Of a DNA stretch of 19,309 bases, positions 1 through 9,999 are shown piece after piece. The stretch covers positions 1 to 19,309 of the forward strand of contig JANTQF010000510.1 of the NCBI GenBank assembly GCA_032988165.1, written 5' to 3'. Origin of the DNA: Emmonsiellopsis sp. PD_33 (taxonomy: Eukaryota; Ascomycota; Eurotiomycetes; Onygenales; Ajellomycetaceae). The translations under genes were made by a program, and so were the position numbers. How positions within the stretch are numbered: position 1 is the stretch's first letter; each line of letters opens with the position of its first letter. The notes under the pieces were generated by a model that saw only the letters and a list, made by a program, of their open reading frames with translations, was not told the DNA's origin and searched no databases.

Positions 1-304
1 GGGGGAGATGAGTATTTGGGGGGTTGAACTGCTGGCCGGACGAGGGTTTAGATTGCTTTATACCGGAGGACGCAGGGGTGGTTTGGCAACTACGTAGTCA
101 GGCAGTTATCAAGAAACCGGAGAAGGCATGGGATGGAAATCCGTAAGGAAAGCCCTTTCGTTTATGTCAATCAATCTGACTACTTGTATATATAGTTACT
201 CAACCATCCAACTACTGAGCTCAGATGTGGCGTATATCGATCAGCTCTAAAACGAATCCAACGCCTAAGAAGTAGAAAAGAAGAAGTTGAACCAATCCCT
301 CCCC
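1..304. other. Left-edge non-coding stretch, 3' flank of the aminotransferase gene
   Basis: No gene is supported here. The stretch lies directly downstream of the stop codon of the minus-strand aminotransferase and probably holds its 3' UTR. An AT-rich patch with a TATATATAG run lies near 187-194. I see no open frame with protein-like composition and no RNA gene. The neighbouring gene to the left, if any, is outside the window. Confidence 0.5.
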
Positions 305-2403
305 TCACCCAATAACATCCCCTACCTCCCTAATCCCCCAAAAACTCTGTACCCCCTCTACAAACCCCCTGGCCGCCCCCCCGACATCCCCATCCCCAAG
401 CGCCGCAAAACACAACCGATAATACCTCCACGCCTCACTCCGTCCGTCCCGCACGGGATCAAACATCCGTCCCGGCGCAACGAGACAAAGGAATGGTTTC
501 TGCGTGAGATGTTTCCACAGCGCGAGGGAGAGGGATTCACCGCGCTCGTTGCTGCTGCTGGTGGTGGTGGAGGGGATTTGTGACCAGAGCGGATGCGTCT
601 CGAAGAACATCTTGACCCAGACGAACATGCCGGCGCGGGGGAAGTGGAAGGTGAACATTTGGGTTTTGGTGATTAGTTGCCAGTCTGTTGCTGGTGATGG
701 GGCGGTGAAGGGGTAGGGAGGGGGGGTAGGAGGGTTGGTTGAAGATGAGGGTGAGGATGAGGACGAGATCTGCGCTCTCCCTGTCTCCAAAATCTCGCAC
801 ATGATCTGCATCCGCTTCTCATAGCTATCCCTCAATCCCTCTAACCATCTCACCCAGCCGTCCATGTTCCAGCCCTTGTCTTCGCTTTCTCGTTCCCCTT
901 CGCCATTGGTGTCGTCACCGTCTACGTCTCCACTACTCGCGTTACCCATGATCAGACCGGCAACCATGGCCTGCACGAACCCCGACGGCTGCTGAGTGCT
1001 CGTGTCGGTAATATACGTTATCCGCTCGATGATTTTCGGCTGCGCCGTGAGCCAACCTAGGCGACAGCCTGGGGCGATGGTTTTTGAGAAGGTGTCTAGG
1101 CGGATGACGCGGCCGTCGGTGTCAATGGATAGATAGGAGGGTGTCAGAGAGGCGAGGAAGGGGTACTTTGAGGATTCGTCGTTGATATTGACGGGGTCTT
1201 GGGTGAGTGCATGAGTATTCGGAGGAGCCGGGCTGCCACGATATTGTGCTTCAAGGCGCGCGGCGGAAGGGTACTGGAGGTTCCAGTATGGTTCGTCTTC
1301 GACGATTATTATGTCGTATTTTTGGCAGAGGGCGTAAATTTCGCGCCGGCGATGGGTGGGCATTACGGCGCCGGAAGGGTTTTGGCCGATTCTGCAGATA
1401 AACAATAGAGTTAGTTAGACGTCTACTATTCCACGGAAGTGCAGGAAATATTGAGGATTGACTCACGTCACCGTATACATTAGATGTGGCCGTTTGCCAT
1501 TATGGAAATCCCAATTCTCCAGCACATCCGCCAACCCCCCTTTTCCCTGAACCATCATCCCGTCCGAATCCATTGCCACAGCGGCAACGTTAAGACCCCT
1601 GGGACGAGCTGTCTGAATAGCATTCATGTAGATGAATTCCTCGCACAGGATCCCTTCCCGATTACGGATCCAATCCCTCCTCTCGTCCCAGATATTCGTC
1701 AACGCCTCAACCGCCTTTGCAAACCCATCTGTCGCTCCGCATGTCAAGATTACCTCTGGCCCGCCTTCATACGGCACGCTTGGATGCAATGCTTCGCGGA
1801 CGAACTGGCGGATGAAGGTGTAGAGGGGTGGGTAGCCTTGTGAGGTGCCATATTGTAAGGCGGTGGCTAGGTCGATTCGCTTGGTGAGGTCGGCGGTATT
1901 TTGGATCTTGGGGATGGTTACTCGGGAAGATGGGGGCTGGGAGGGTGCAAAGGTATCCACGTCCCAGTCGCTGGCTATGGGGGAGGATGTGTCGAAGCGA
2001 GCCGGGAAAGCGACGTTCGCTTCGAGGGTGTCGTACGGGAAGTAGGAAACGTGGGGAAGGCCTGGATTTCGAAGTCACTGGGGTCAATGACACTGCAATC
2101 GTGTGTACCACAGGACAGGGGGGGAATGCTACCTCCAGCAAGATTCTGAATGCCCGGTATCTGGAAATATCTGTAAAACTCCTTGACGTCGCTGGCCTCC
2201 CTATTCCTAGCCGAAACAGAGAAGTAATGAGAAAAATCGACCGGCGGAGAGAGCGAATTCCCTACTGCCTCTATCGCCGGTTCCGTCTCAACAGCACTGT
2301 CCTGGCAGCCGAGTTCATCGCTAAGCTTGTCGGCGGAGGAGAACGTGGGCAGAAGCGCGCCGATTGCGTATTTCCTGGTCGACATGGTGTCACCGCTGCT
2401 CAT
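305..2403 (-). CDS. Aromatic amino acid aminotransferase-like PLP enzyme (class I/II, Aro8/Aro9 type), three exons
   Basis: Exons on the minus strand are 2403-2133, 2061-1467 and 1391-305, giving 1953 bp and 650 residues. Intron 1 (2132-2062, GTAGCA...CCAG) restores the conserved AGGLP...YFPYDTLEA stretch. Intron 2 (1466-1392, GTGAGT...GCAG) restores YTVTIGQNPSG. Fold type I hallmarks follow: Asn about 293 in GQNPSG, Asp about 321 in VEDEPYW, and the Schiff-base lysine about 392 in DTFSKTIAPGCRLGW with its phosphate-binding Arg. The family moves the amino group between aromatic amino acids (or 2-aminoadipate and similar) and 2-oxo acids. Substrate cannot be decided from sequence. The ATG at 2403 is the first in frame after a stop; a second ATG at 2385 would also serve. 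Exon 3 carries two low-complexity insertions, one acidic and one Ser/Pro-rich, which make the protein longer than the yeast enzymes. Family call is firm; substrate is inference. Confidence 0.9.
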
Positions 2404-2790
2404 GCGCTGTGAGCCGAGCAGATCCAATCGCTAGCCAGGAACGAGAAGGCGGAGAATTTATTGCCAATCGGCGATTGAAGCGTTGAACGAAACAGTTGGC
2501 AGCGTCTGGGGACTCGATATCAGGACAAGAGATGCGACGTCAATAAGCCCACAACGACGATGAAAATGCGATTCCAGAGCCAGCGTGTCCTATGTGCCCT
2601 CTCGTCGCCCGCCTTGGCCATAGGCTAATGTAGTTATCGGATATGCATCTCCCCATGGTGTGTTGTTGATTTCAAAGCCGTTGTCTGGCGCGGGGACGGG
2701 CTGGGCGTGGTGGCTGCATAGTGGGTACCTGGCTGGACCGCGCACGCCCCATAGTGGCGGAGGTACCAGCGATGGGCGCAGAGATCAGCC

Positions 2791-2816
2791 GATAAGCAGC
2801 AGCAGCTAGCGATAAG
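2791..2816. promoter_or_regulatory. Pair of GATAAG sites (AreA/GATA-factor type)
   Basis: Two exact GATAAG hexamers occur at 2791-2796 and 2811-2816 in the same orientation, 20 bp apart. They lie about 390-410 bp upstream of the aminotransferase ATG and about 525-550 bp upstream of the LCCL gene ATG. Fungal nitrogen regulators of the AreA/NIT2 family bind HGATAR sites and often need more than one. Use here is inferred from sequence alone. Confidence 0.4.
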
Positions 2817-3116
2817 CGGGCAGACAATGCATATAACTAGACAAACGATTAGCAGCGGCACACTCGAGCACGGGAGCAAAGAACTACCAGTTACCAGGCC
2901 GGCTGGGCGCATTGAATAGAGCAAACTGTCGCGGCATCAGAGTTTGATATTGACGCCGTGAAGCGCGGGCGTGGTCAATAGGCGGCCATGTACCTCGCAG
3001 CCAAATTCCGCGGCGGAGTACTTCGGCCGCCGGCTTGGCCGGAGCCTGCTGACTACGCCGCCGGCCGAACTTCAACCTCATCTCTCGCTCCTCGCTTTTC
3101 ACAGCTATATCTACGC

Positions 3117-3150
3117 TCTCTGTCTCTCTCTCTCTCTCTCTTTCTCCTAT
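3117..3150 (+). promoter_or_regulatory. Pyrimidine (CT) tract, probable core-promoter element of the LCCL gene
   Basis: A run of CT dinucleotides with T interruptions lies about 200 bp upstream of the ATG at 3342. CT-rich tracts placed just before the transcription start are common in strongly or constitutively expressed genes of filamentous fungi. This suggests transcription begins shortly after about 3150. It is also a simple repeat. Confidence 0.5.
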
Positions 3151-3246
3151 CGTCTTTCTTGTGTCTGATATCCTGTACACCGTGGCGTAGACCACTCTCT
3201 GCGCTTCCTAGATCCCGTCCTTTCCGCTCGTTCTCTGCGTCCAGCG

Positions 3247-3329
3247 GTAAGATCGCCTCTGCTTCCGCCACCCGCCGCTCAGCCCTATGCACCCGTAGAC
3301 CAACTCCAGACTGACCTTCTATCCTCCAG
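3247..3329 (+). other. Probable intron in the 5' UTR of the LCCL-domain gene
   Basis: The segment starts with GTAAGA after GCG, has an ACTGAC branch-like sequence near 3309-3314 and ends TCCTCCAG just 12 bases before the ATG. Its length (83 bp) is normal for this locus. It is non-coding, so no frame test is possible. Confidence 0.5.
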
Positions 3330-3341
3330 TTCTTCTCAAAC

Positions 3342-5525
3342 ATGTCCCAGGACCGGTGGCATGACGAGGAAGCTCTCTCTGGCCGCACTGCGATCCCCCC
3401 GCTGACCGACGATGAAGACGATACCCTATCCGACGGTCCCGACGGTATCCAAGAACTAGGCATGTCTGGCGGCGTCGAGTCGTCTAGGATTCTGCCCATC
3501 CCCGTCTGGCTGGCGGAATCCTCCAAGTCGTTCCACTGGAAATGGGTTCCGCTGCCGCTACGAAAAGCCGGCCGTTTCACTGTCAACTGGCTCAAAGGGC
3601 CCGATCCGCCGCGCATACTGCTGCTGAACCCGCTCTTCCCAACCATACAGGCTGCACCTATTAAGCTGATAGACCGGTTCTTCCCGAAACGGAAATACAA
3701 GATTGGACTGCTCCTGGCGGTATACTTTAGCTGGTTTCTGTCGTGGTCCTTGGTGTTGCACCATTCTGTTTCTGGTGGACATATTGAGGGTTACGGCAAG
3801 CCTAGTCCGATCAGTTGCGGTGCGAGCTACTGGTATGTTTGAATATTTATGTGCTATATATAGAGCAGAGCTAACGTTGTTCATAGGTCTGAGGGTAATA
3901 AGTGTGGGATAAATGGATACGAATGCCGGCCGTTCAACGCCTCGACTTTCGCGTTTCGATGTCCTGCATTTTGCAGCAGCCTCCTCGTCCTCGAGCCTTA
4001 TGTGGTTGGCAACGAAACCGTCAACTACCAGCAACTCATCGTCGGTGGCCCAGCCCCTGGTGGAGACAACGATGAAGGGATCTACCGAGCAGATAGTAAT
4101 GTCTGCCAGGCCGCAATCCATGCTGGAATCATCTCCGACTCTCGTGGAGGATGTGGTGTGGTTGAACTGATGGGTGCTGGCCACTCGTATTTCTCTAGCA
4201 AGGCACATGGTCTTAGTTCGGTTGGCTTCCCTTCGACATTTCCGAAGTCATTCAGATTCCTGCGGCTGTCAGGGTCGCAAGCAGACTGTCCTGGAGATCT
4301 GAGGTGGCCGCTCTTCGCGATCACTGCAGCGGCGATAGTACTGATCTCGATCTTCACTACGTCCCCAGCCGTCTTTTTCTTTACCACTTTCTTCATGCTC
4401 ATGGTCCATGTCGGCCTGGTCTCGGATCCGCCCGACCTGTCCAAGGTGTCAGATCTATTCTCGGTCCTATGTTCTAGAATGCTCCCTGCTAGTTTTATTG
4501 CCTATGTCCTATACGTCTACTGCGCACGCCCTCTCCTGACACCCCTAGCTTCACCCCCCGTCTACCAGTTCAGCAAGACAATCCTCTACCTAGGCCCGGC
4601 CTTCGTGGGTGCGTTAAACAACTACACCTTCGCCCTATGGATCCCCATCCAACGCTTGACCCCGCACGACATCAAGGCCCAACCAGGTGCCCCCCTAGCT
4701 CTGGCAATCATGATAACCATCATCCTCTCCATCGTCTTCGGCCAAGCCTGGCACATCCGCCAAGGTGGACTCTTCTTCCACTACCTAAAAATCTATCTCG
4801 TGATCGGCGGCGGGTTGATCCTCCTCCTCATCCTCCCCGGCTTCCGCCTACGAATCCACCACTACATCCTTGCCATTCTCCTTATGCCGGGGACCGCCTT
4901 CCCCATCCGCCCCTCAATCTTCTACCAAGGACTCCTCCTTGGCCTGTTCGTCAACGGTGTTGCCCGCTGGGGCTTCGCGTCTATTATCGAAACGCCCAGC
5001 GCACTAGGTGAACTACCCGGCCCTGGTGGGCATGATGGCTGGTGGGGCGCGACTAGTCCAAACATCACCAATTCTTCCGTGGAGATCTCCCTTCCATCGG
5101 GCAATACAGGTGTCGATAGGGGTAATGGGAACATCACCTTCCACCTCTGGGATCCCCCCCGCATGGATGAACTGCAAGTTGATGGCGTCAGCGTGCTTGT
5201 TAACGACGTCGAGCGCTGGCGCGGATACCTGGATGAGGATCCCAAGGGCGAGTTCGTCTGGCATCGCCAGGGCCATCGGGGGCTGGATATTTCGCAACCA
5301 CCCAAGAAGCCGGCTGGCGCCTTGGATGAGCAGACTCCAATTGGCGATGGCGATGACGATGATGACAACGACGGTGGAGCTGACGGAGATGGCCTCGACG
5401 ATCCAGCCGAAGATTTGTTTTTCCGCTTTGCGTTCCTGAAGGGATCCAAGGCCGGCCTTTACGGGGGCGTCGGCGTTTGGAATAGAGATGGTAGCTGGAT
5501 TAATCCGCCGCCTCCGAGGACCTGA
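3342..5525 (+). CDS. LCCL domain-containing multi-pass membrane protein, two exons
   Basis: Exons are 3342-3832 and 3887-5525; the 54-bp intron starts GTATGT, has GCTAACG as branch point and ends CATAG. The joined frame is 2130 bp and 709 residues. Residues 1-118 look cytosolic and include a short acidic patch. One membrane segment lies at about 121-141. An LCCL domain follows from about 158, beginning ISCGASYW, with cysteines near 159, 170, 177, 189 and 193 and the motif GHSYFSSKAHGL. Splicing at this site is what joins the first LCCL Cys motif to the rest. About seven further hydrophobic segments lie between residues 315 and 560, followed by a hydrophilic tail with an Asp-rich run near 5344-5411. 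LCCL domains are extracellular or lumenal folds, here held between membrane segments as in known fungal family members. The molecular function of the fungal family is not established. The ATG has A at -3. Confidence 0.92.
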
Positions 5526-5964
5526 TGCTTTTTCCTGGCTTGATGATTTTTCATGTTTTGGGCTTTTCTTCAGAGATTAGAGTGATGGCGTTCTGGTTGT
5601 GTTTTGGATTTGGTTTTGGTTTTGGTTTCTGTAACTTGTTCTGTGAGTGCTTTTGGTCTATATATATACATGTGTGTGTCACCACTCAAGATTTTCTACA
5701 CCCTCTCTCTTTCTACCCTAGAACCAGTCAGCTGCAGAGACAGACATGACGAGGGGATACATTGTGAAGCATGATTCCTATTCTTTCCCCTTTGCACACT
5801 TCCTATACCTGCGTGTGACCAATGAACAGTTGGCCTGGTTTTATATACATTCCTGTCTATAACTTATATAAGAGGAGGGAACAGAATCCTGCAGCGGATG
5901 GGTAGAACCCTGTTATATTATGCTGATATGGAGTTTTGTTTTGGCTTACATTCTTGTTTTTGGG

Positions 5965-5994
5965 TTTGCTTTTGCTTTTGCTTTTGCTTTTGCT
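5965..5994. repeat. (TTTGCT)5 tandem repeat
   Basis: Five exact copies of TTTGCT stand in a row. On the minus strand a fortuitous frame reads this as alternating Ser-Lys, which is why a Lys/Ser-rich ORF appears there. A related GGTTTT-type repeat lies at about 5608-5627. Confidence 0.9.
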
Positions 5995-6774
5995 TTGGCC
6001 TGGGAGCGGGGGATATTGGATCGGAGCAGGATGGGAAAAAAAGAAGGCGATTTGGCTCGTTAAGTTATATACTTGAGGGATGTTTTGGTTTGATTTGGTT
6101 TGATTGGATTGGATCGGGGATCTCATAGACAATCTTTGTCTTCAGACGGGACTGGCTGGCTGGCGGGTTAAAGTGGAATTGGGCGGACGGACGGGTTTGC
6201 GGATAAGGCTCAGTAGTGAGTCTACCTTACCTGTCTACATACCTAGTCACCTAGCTACCTACTCCCTTGCGGATGAAACTCATTTTCTTTGTCTCTCTAG
6301 AAGTACATATATTTTCTACCCTTGATATGTTGCACATGTTGTTATGTATGATAGATAGTTAGAAAACCTGATGGCTACTAACAACCGAAATTAATGACAT
6401 GAGGGTTGGTGACTTTTTATATATTTCATATATATAGCTACGCACTGAAAAAGATTCTACATATACCGAGTTACCTAGCAACCTAGAAATAACTTCTCCC
6501 TTCTTATGTACTAACAAAGCAGGGACAAGAGCATCGAGCTGCACTTCAGTTACTGTGCACTGTTCTAATTTGACCTACCTCAGTTAACTAGATATTAGCT
6601 CCCTCCCCCTCTCCACACCCCTTTTCTAGCGGACATCCACCCCCCAAAAGCTACGGCAAAATATACCTACCTGTTGTGAAGAAAACAGAAATGAAAGATG
6701 CAGAGGAAAAGAGGCAACTAACTAATAAAGCCAAGGCAGAATAATTTAAACGTATCAAGCAATTAATTAATAAA

Positions 6775-6799
6775 ATAATATAATATAATATAATATAAT
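6775..6799. repeat. (ATAAT)5 microsatellite
   Basis: Five exact copies of the pentamer lie in an AT-rich non-coding stretch. A CATC tetramer run follows at about 6833-6848. Confidence 0.9.
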
Positions 6800-7002
6800 A
6801 TTCCCATTTCATACCCAACTAATCATCTGACCCATCCATCCATCCATATCTCCGAGCATAACATTAGCAAGGTTCATTTGAATCGTTTCGAATAATAATA
6901 ATAATAGACGAAGCCGTAAAGAACCATGGGGGTATATATATATGTCCAAAACGAAAAAGCGTGTAGCGATTTACAGAAGAAATAATACACCGCCAAGTCG
7001 CT

Positions 7003-7025
7003 TCTCGACGTCTCGACGTCTCGAC
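7003..7025. repeat. TCTCGACG octamer tandem repeat (about 2.9 copies)
   Basis: Two full and one nearly full copy of TCTCGACG lie downstream of the peptide-transporter stop codon, probably in its 3' UTR or just beyond. Confidence 0.8.
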
Positions 7026-7095
7026 TAGATTGGTATATGCGAAAGGAGGAGAGAAAATCGAAAGCAACCCCATTGATTAAATCAAAATTGAAATT

Positions 7096-7115
7096 CCATC
7101 CCATCCCATCCCATC
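7096..7115. repeat. (CCATC)4 microsatellite
   Basis: Four exact copies of CCATC lie about 65 bp beyond the transporter stop codon. Three copies of the same pentamer occur again at 13336-13350. Confidence 0.9.
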
Positions 7116-7180
7116 CCCCTCTCCACCTCCATACAATGCAATCCATCCGAGAGAACGGATATCAAGGAACTGCGGTCCAT

Positions 7181-9561
7181 TTAAGACTTCTCAAGGTCAT
7201 CATCGACAGTCCTCTGGTTCTGCACAACACCAGTGGGGAGGTTATTAAGGGCATCCTCCTCGCCATCCGTGCTGCGGTTTGTAATCCAGAAGCCAACGGC
7301 GCCGACAAACGCTAGAATAGCGGTAACAGCATAGTTCCACTCAAGCAGGGGGTCCTCGGAGAGACCGACAAGGGCCTGGCCGATGGCGCTGGAGATGGCA
7401 TTCATGAACAAGGCGACGGCCTGAACGAGGGAGCGCATGTTCTTCGGGGCCTTGGTGAAGGCGTACTCGAGGCTGGTCACGGAGGCGAAAATCTCGGAGA
7501 CACCACCAAGGACATAGGGGACAGCTTGTACCCAGACGCTTATTGGGGCAGGGATGTTGTCGGCGGCGCAGTCATTGGCGTATTTTCCGCAGGGTCCGAG
7601 CTTGTAGATGTAGTGCTGAATGACGGTGGCAGCGATCATACTGCAGCCTGCAAGGACAAACCCGATTGCGATACGCTTGACAGGAGAGAGATTGAAGCCC
7701 ATTTTGCGAAGAGCTGGATAAACAAATCTATCGAGAAGAGGGATTGTTATGATGAGGGCGAAAGGGTTCAGATTGGTGATGATGTCGTTGGGGACTCCAT
7801 TCAGAGTCATGGTAGCGGCTTGGGAGGTAAGATTGTTCAACATTTGGTTGTAGGAGAGCCCTAAAGAAGGGGTGCATTAGTGTACGCGATTAAACAAAGC
7901 AAATACTCAGCTCCCAGATAGCTACTTACAGAAAAGTGGGTACCAGAGGAATACAGCACAAGCTTTGAGTCCACGGCGAACTTCGTCTACCCACGCGTCG
8001 TCGAATGTCATCCAGTGTGGCTTGTCAGCGATCTTGCTGGGCTTGATGTCTTCCCACATATTGGGGTCATGGAAATTGCGATATCTGTTGCAAGTTCATT
8101 AGCTGTACGACGAAACAAGCAATGGGGAAACTCGGTGTCATAACGTACGTTGCAGCGGGATTCCAAGACATTCTGCCCTTGGTCGCTAATCTCCATACTC
8201 TGAAAGCTTTGCCGTAAACCGAGCCAGCCGGTCGTTGAAGGCTGTACTTATTGCGCAAGACGAAGAGAACAAAGGGGCACAGGCAGAACATGAGCGTGGG
8301 TAGGAGGAATGAAAGCCAAAAGCCGACGTATTTCTCGGCGTAAACCATGGAAATTTGGCCAACAAGCGCTCCGACATTGATCATGAGATAAAAGTAATGG
8401 TAAATTCGGGAAACGGTAACCGCAGGATCAACAATGACCCTTTCCCCCTTTTGTACAATGACGTACATATGCTCTTCTCTGTTTTGCAATCATAATCAGC
8501 CGCTATAAAGAGCGCTGTGGTTTGGGGGGTCAACATACTTGTATTGTTCAGCAATCAGCGGCGAGATATTGGACCTGTTTTCGATAAATATTGTCAGTTG
8601 GCTACAAATGGGAGTGATAAAGTGTGGACAGACTTGAAACCACCCGTCCCGATACCCATAATTACCAAACCGACCGCAAATGCTCCAATTCCCCCACCAC
8701 GTTGGATCACAGGAGGGAGGGCGCTGACGATCAGAATGGTATGGCCGACCAAAGCGCATACGATACTGTACATGATAGTCCTGTTTTTGGATAGAATATT
8801 AGCACCGGTGGAGACATTGAAGCGATTGTCTATTGCTTGCCTGAATCTTCCCCAATGTTCATCGGCCATATAGGCACCGAAGAGAGGCATGATATATGAC
8901 CAAAATTGGTTGAATAGGGTAAGGCCAGTAGAGGCGCGTTGACCCATACCCAGTGCTCCTGGGGTCCCATGCGTTCCGCTTGAGCCTGTGGTAGATCCCG
9001 GCTGTATTGAACTACGTTAGATTTTATATCTGAGGCGGAGGAGATATAGCTCATGAATTTTGCCCCTTTTCTGGTATTCGGGACCAAGATCCAAATGATA
9101 AAAGATGGGAGGAGGAAGAAGTGATTGGGAAAGTGCAGGGATGTAGATGGAGATGATCCATACCGGCAGTGGGCGTTGAATGAAGTTGACAACTGTGTGA
9201 AAGGCTTAGTAGATTTCTTTATGAAGATGATGGGGTCCAATTTGCGTCGAGCCCAACTCTGATCGTAGTTGCGAGGGTTATACATACAGACGACAGTAGT
9301 TCCGTAGTAGCTGAAGCGTTCGCACAATTCAACGAACGCGATACTGAAAGTGACCCATGGAATTTTATCCGGCACGCGACGAAGGGTGCGTATCTCCTCT
9401 TCAGTAGGATACTCACGATTGAGATTATCGAGGCTGTCATGCGAGCTGGTATCGACCACGACGTCCAGGCCCTTCTCATTAAGAGTAGGGATAGACTCCT
9501 TCGGGTGAAGGGCAGCAACCTCCCTGGGTCTCTCGACCTCGACTCCCTCAGCAGCAGACAT
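7181..9561 (-). CDS. ptr2: Proton-coupled oligopeptide transporter, PTR2/POT family, eight exons
   Basis: Exons on the minus strand are 9561-9288, 9192-9164, 9001-8841, 8780-8634, 8574-8539, 8478-8149, 8084-7930 and 7860-7181, totalling 1812 bp and 603 residues. Each junction restores a family motif: TTVVFVNFIQRPLP, PGSTTGSSG...GALGMGQRAS, GAYMADEHWGRF, GTGGFKSNISPLIAEQYK, NPAATYRNFHDP and LFWLSYNQ. ExxER (ELCER, residues 78-82) on the first helix is the proton-coupling motif. The two PTR2 signatures sit at about 143-154 and 245-254 (FYLMINVGAL). Length equals that of yeast Ptr2, with a hydrophilic N-terminal tail of about 65 residues. The protein should import di- and tripeptides across the plasma membrane with protons, feeding nitrogen metabolism. 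Introns are 95, 162, 60, 59, 60, 64 and 69 bp. Intron 3 is GC-AG and intron 4 has the weak donor GTCTGT. The ATG at 9561 has A at -3. Fungi often have several paralogues, so the symbol denotes family only. Confidence 0.95.
8781..8840 (-). other. GC-AG intron inside the peptide-transporter gene
   Basis: The donor reads CAG|GCAAGC rather than GT, and the acceptor is AACAG. TGCTAAT about 20 bases before the acceptor is a good branch point. Removing it joins GAYMADEHWGRF to RTIMYSIVCALVGH, as in other family members. No GT near the donor would give the same junction. The intron is 60 bp long and has no stop in the reading frame, so retention would add 20 residues rather than truncate the protein. 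Confidence 0.8.
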
Positions 9562-9670
9562 GTTCACTGTGGGATGCGAGGACCGAAGTGAACTTGTGGT
9601 TTGGTGCAGGGTTGGCAGAATGAGGAAGGGAGATGCCAGCGCATCTCCGGTTGCGACAGGGCGGTTTCCC

Positions 9671-9677
9671 TTATATG
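9671..9677 (-). promoter_or_regulatory. TATA-like element upstream of the peptide transporter
   Basis: On the minus strand the sequence reads ACATATAAGGG, about 110 bp before the ATG at 9561, which is a normal distance for a fungal TATA box. No other TATA-like sequence stands as close to this gene. Confidence 0.4.
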
Positions 9678-9804
9678 TATTCCGTCACATGGCACGGTAC
9701 GGAAGGGGAATCCTCCCGGTTTCGGGCTTCTGGGGGAGGCGGTGGTGGGGTGTAACATTGTTCTTCCCTAGCCCCCTCAACCGTGCTTATGTCGATTTGA
9801 CCAA

Positions 9805-9880
9805 GATAAGCAGGGGTTCTCGACGCTGGAAGCCAAGAAGCCGGGACCATAGGAGGTAATGCCATGGCCCATTTGATAAG
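9805..9880. promoter_or_regulatory. Two GATAAG sites upstream of the peptide transporter
   Basis: Exact GATAAG hexamers occur at 9805-9810 and 9875-9880, about 245 and 315 bp before the ATG of the minus-strand transporter. Peptide transporters are commonly under nitrogen control in fungi, and AreA-type GATA factors bind this core. Function here is inferred. Confidence 0.45.
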
Positions 9881-9983
9881 GGTCTTGTTACTGGTTCCGC
9901 CCTAAAGACCCGGAGCGATGAGACTCAAGGATGCCAAGGGACCCTGAAGGGCTAAAACTTAAAAGGGTGAGCATCTGCTTAAA

Positions 9984-9999
9984 TACGGAGTACTCCGTA
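9984..9999. repeat. 16-bp perfect palindrome TACGGAGTACTCCGTA
   Basis: The sequence equals its own reverse complement. It contains two CGG triplets in inverted orientation spaced by six bases (CGG-N6-CCG), the geometry used by some Zn2Cys6 dimers such as the Ppr1/UaY group. Flanking ATCTGC (9973-9978) and GCAGAT (10000-10005) extend the inverted symmetry with a five-base offset. It lies about 425 bp upstream of the transporter ATG. It may be a regulator site or a dispersed repeat. Confidence 0.7.

Larger units (their letters stand above)
2404..3341. other. Divergent intergenic region between aminotransferase and LCCL-protein genes
   Basis: The 938 bases separate two genes transcribed away from each other, so both promoters should lie here. 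The left part contains GATA sites and GC-rich stretches. The right part contains a CT tract and a likely 5'-UTR intron for the LCCL gene. An ATG-started frame from 2988 to 3314 exists but begins upstream of the CT tract and has low-complexity composition, so I do not call it a gene. Confidence 0.6.
5526..7180. other. Long convergent intergenic region with simple repeats
   Basis: This 1655-bp stretch lies between two genes whose 3' ends face each other, and should hold both 3' UTRs. I see no open frame with protein-like composition. It contains several short tandem repeats, listed separately where clear, and is AT-rich from about 6200 to 6930. It is long for a convergent gap in such a genome; a non-coding transcript is possible but nothing in the sequence shows one. 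Confidence 0.5.

Noticed and set aside
2988..3314. 108-residue plus-strand frame upstream of the LCCL gene, possible uORF
   Set aside because: It starts before the CT tract where transcription probably begins, and its Ser/Leu repeats come from the tract itself.
3558..4208. 216-residue minus-strand frame
   Set aside because: It overlaps both LCCL-gene exons and the intron, and the plus strand has a clear domain there.
5857..6132. Minus-strand Lys/Ser-rich frame
   Set aside because: It is the translation of the (TTTGCT)5 repeat, with no protein-like sequence outside it.
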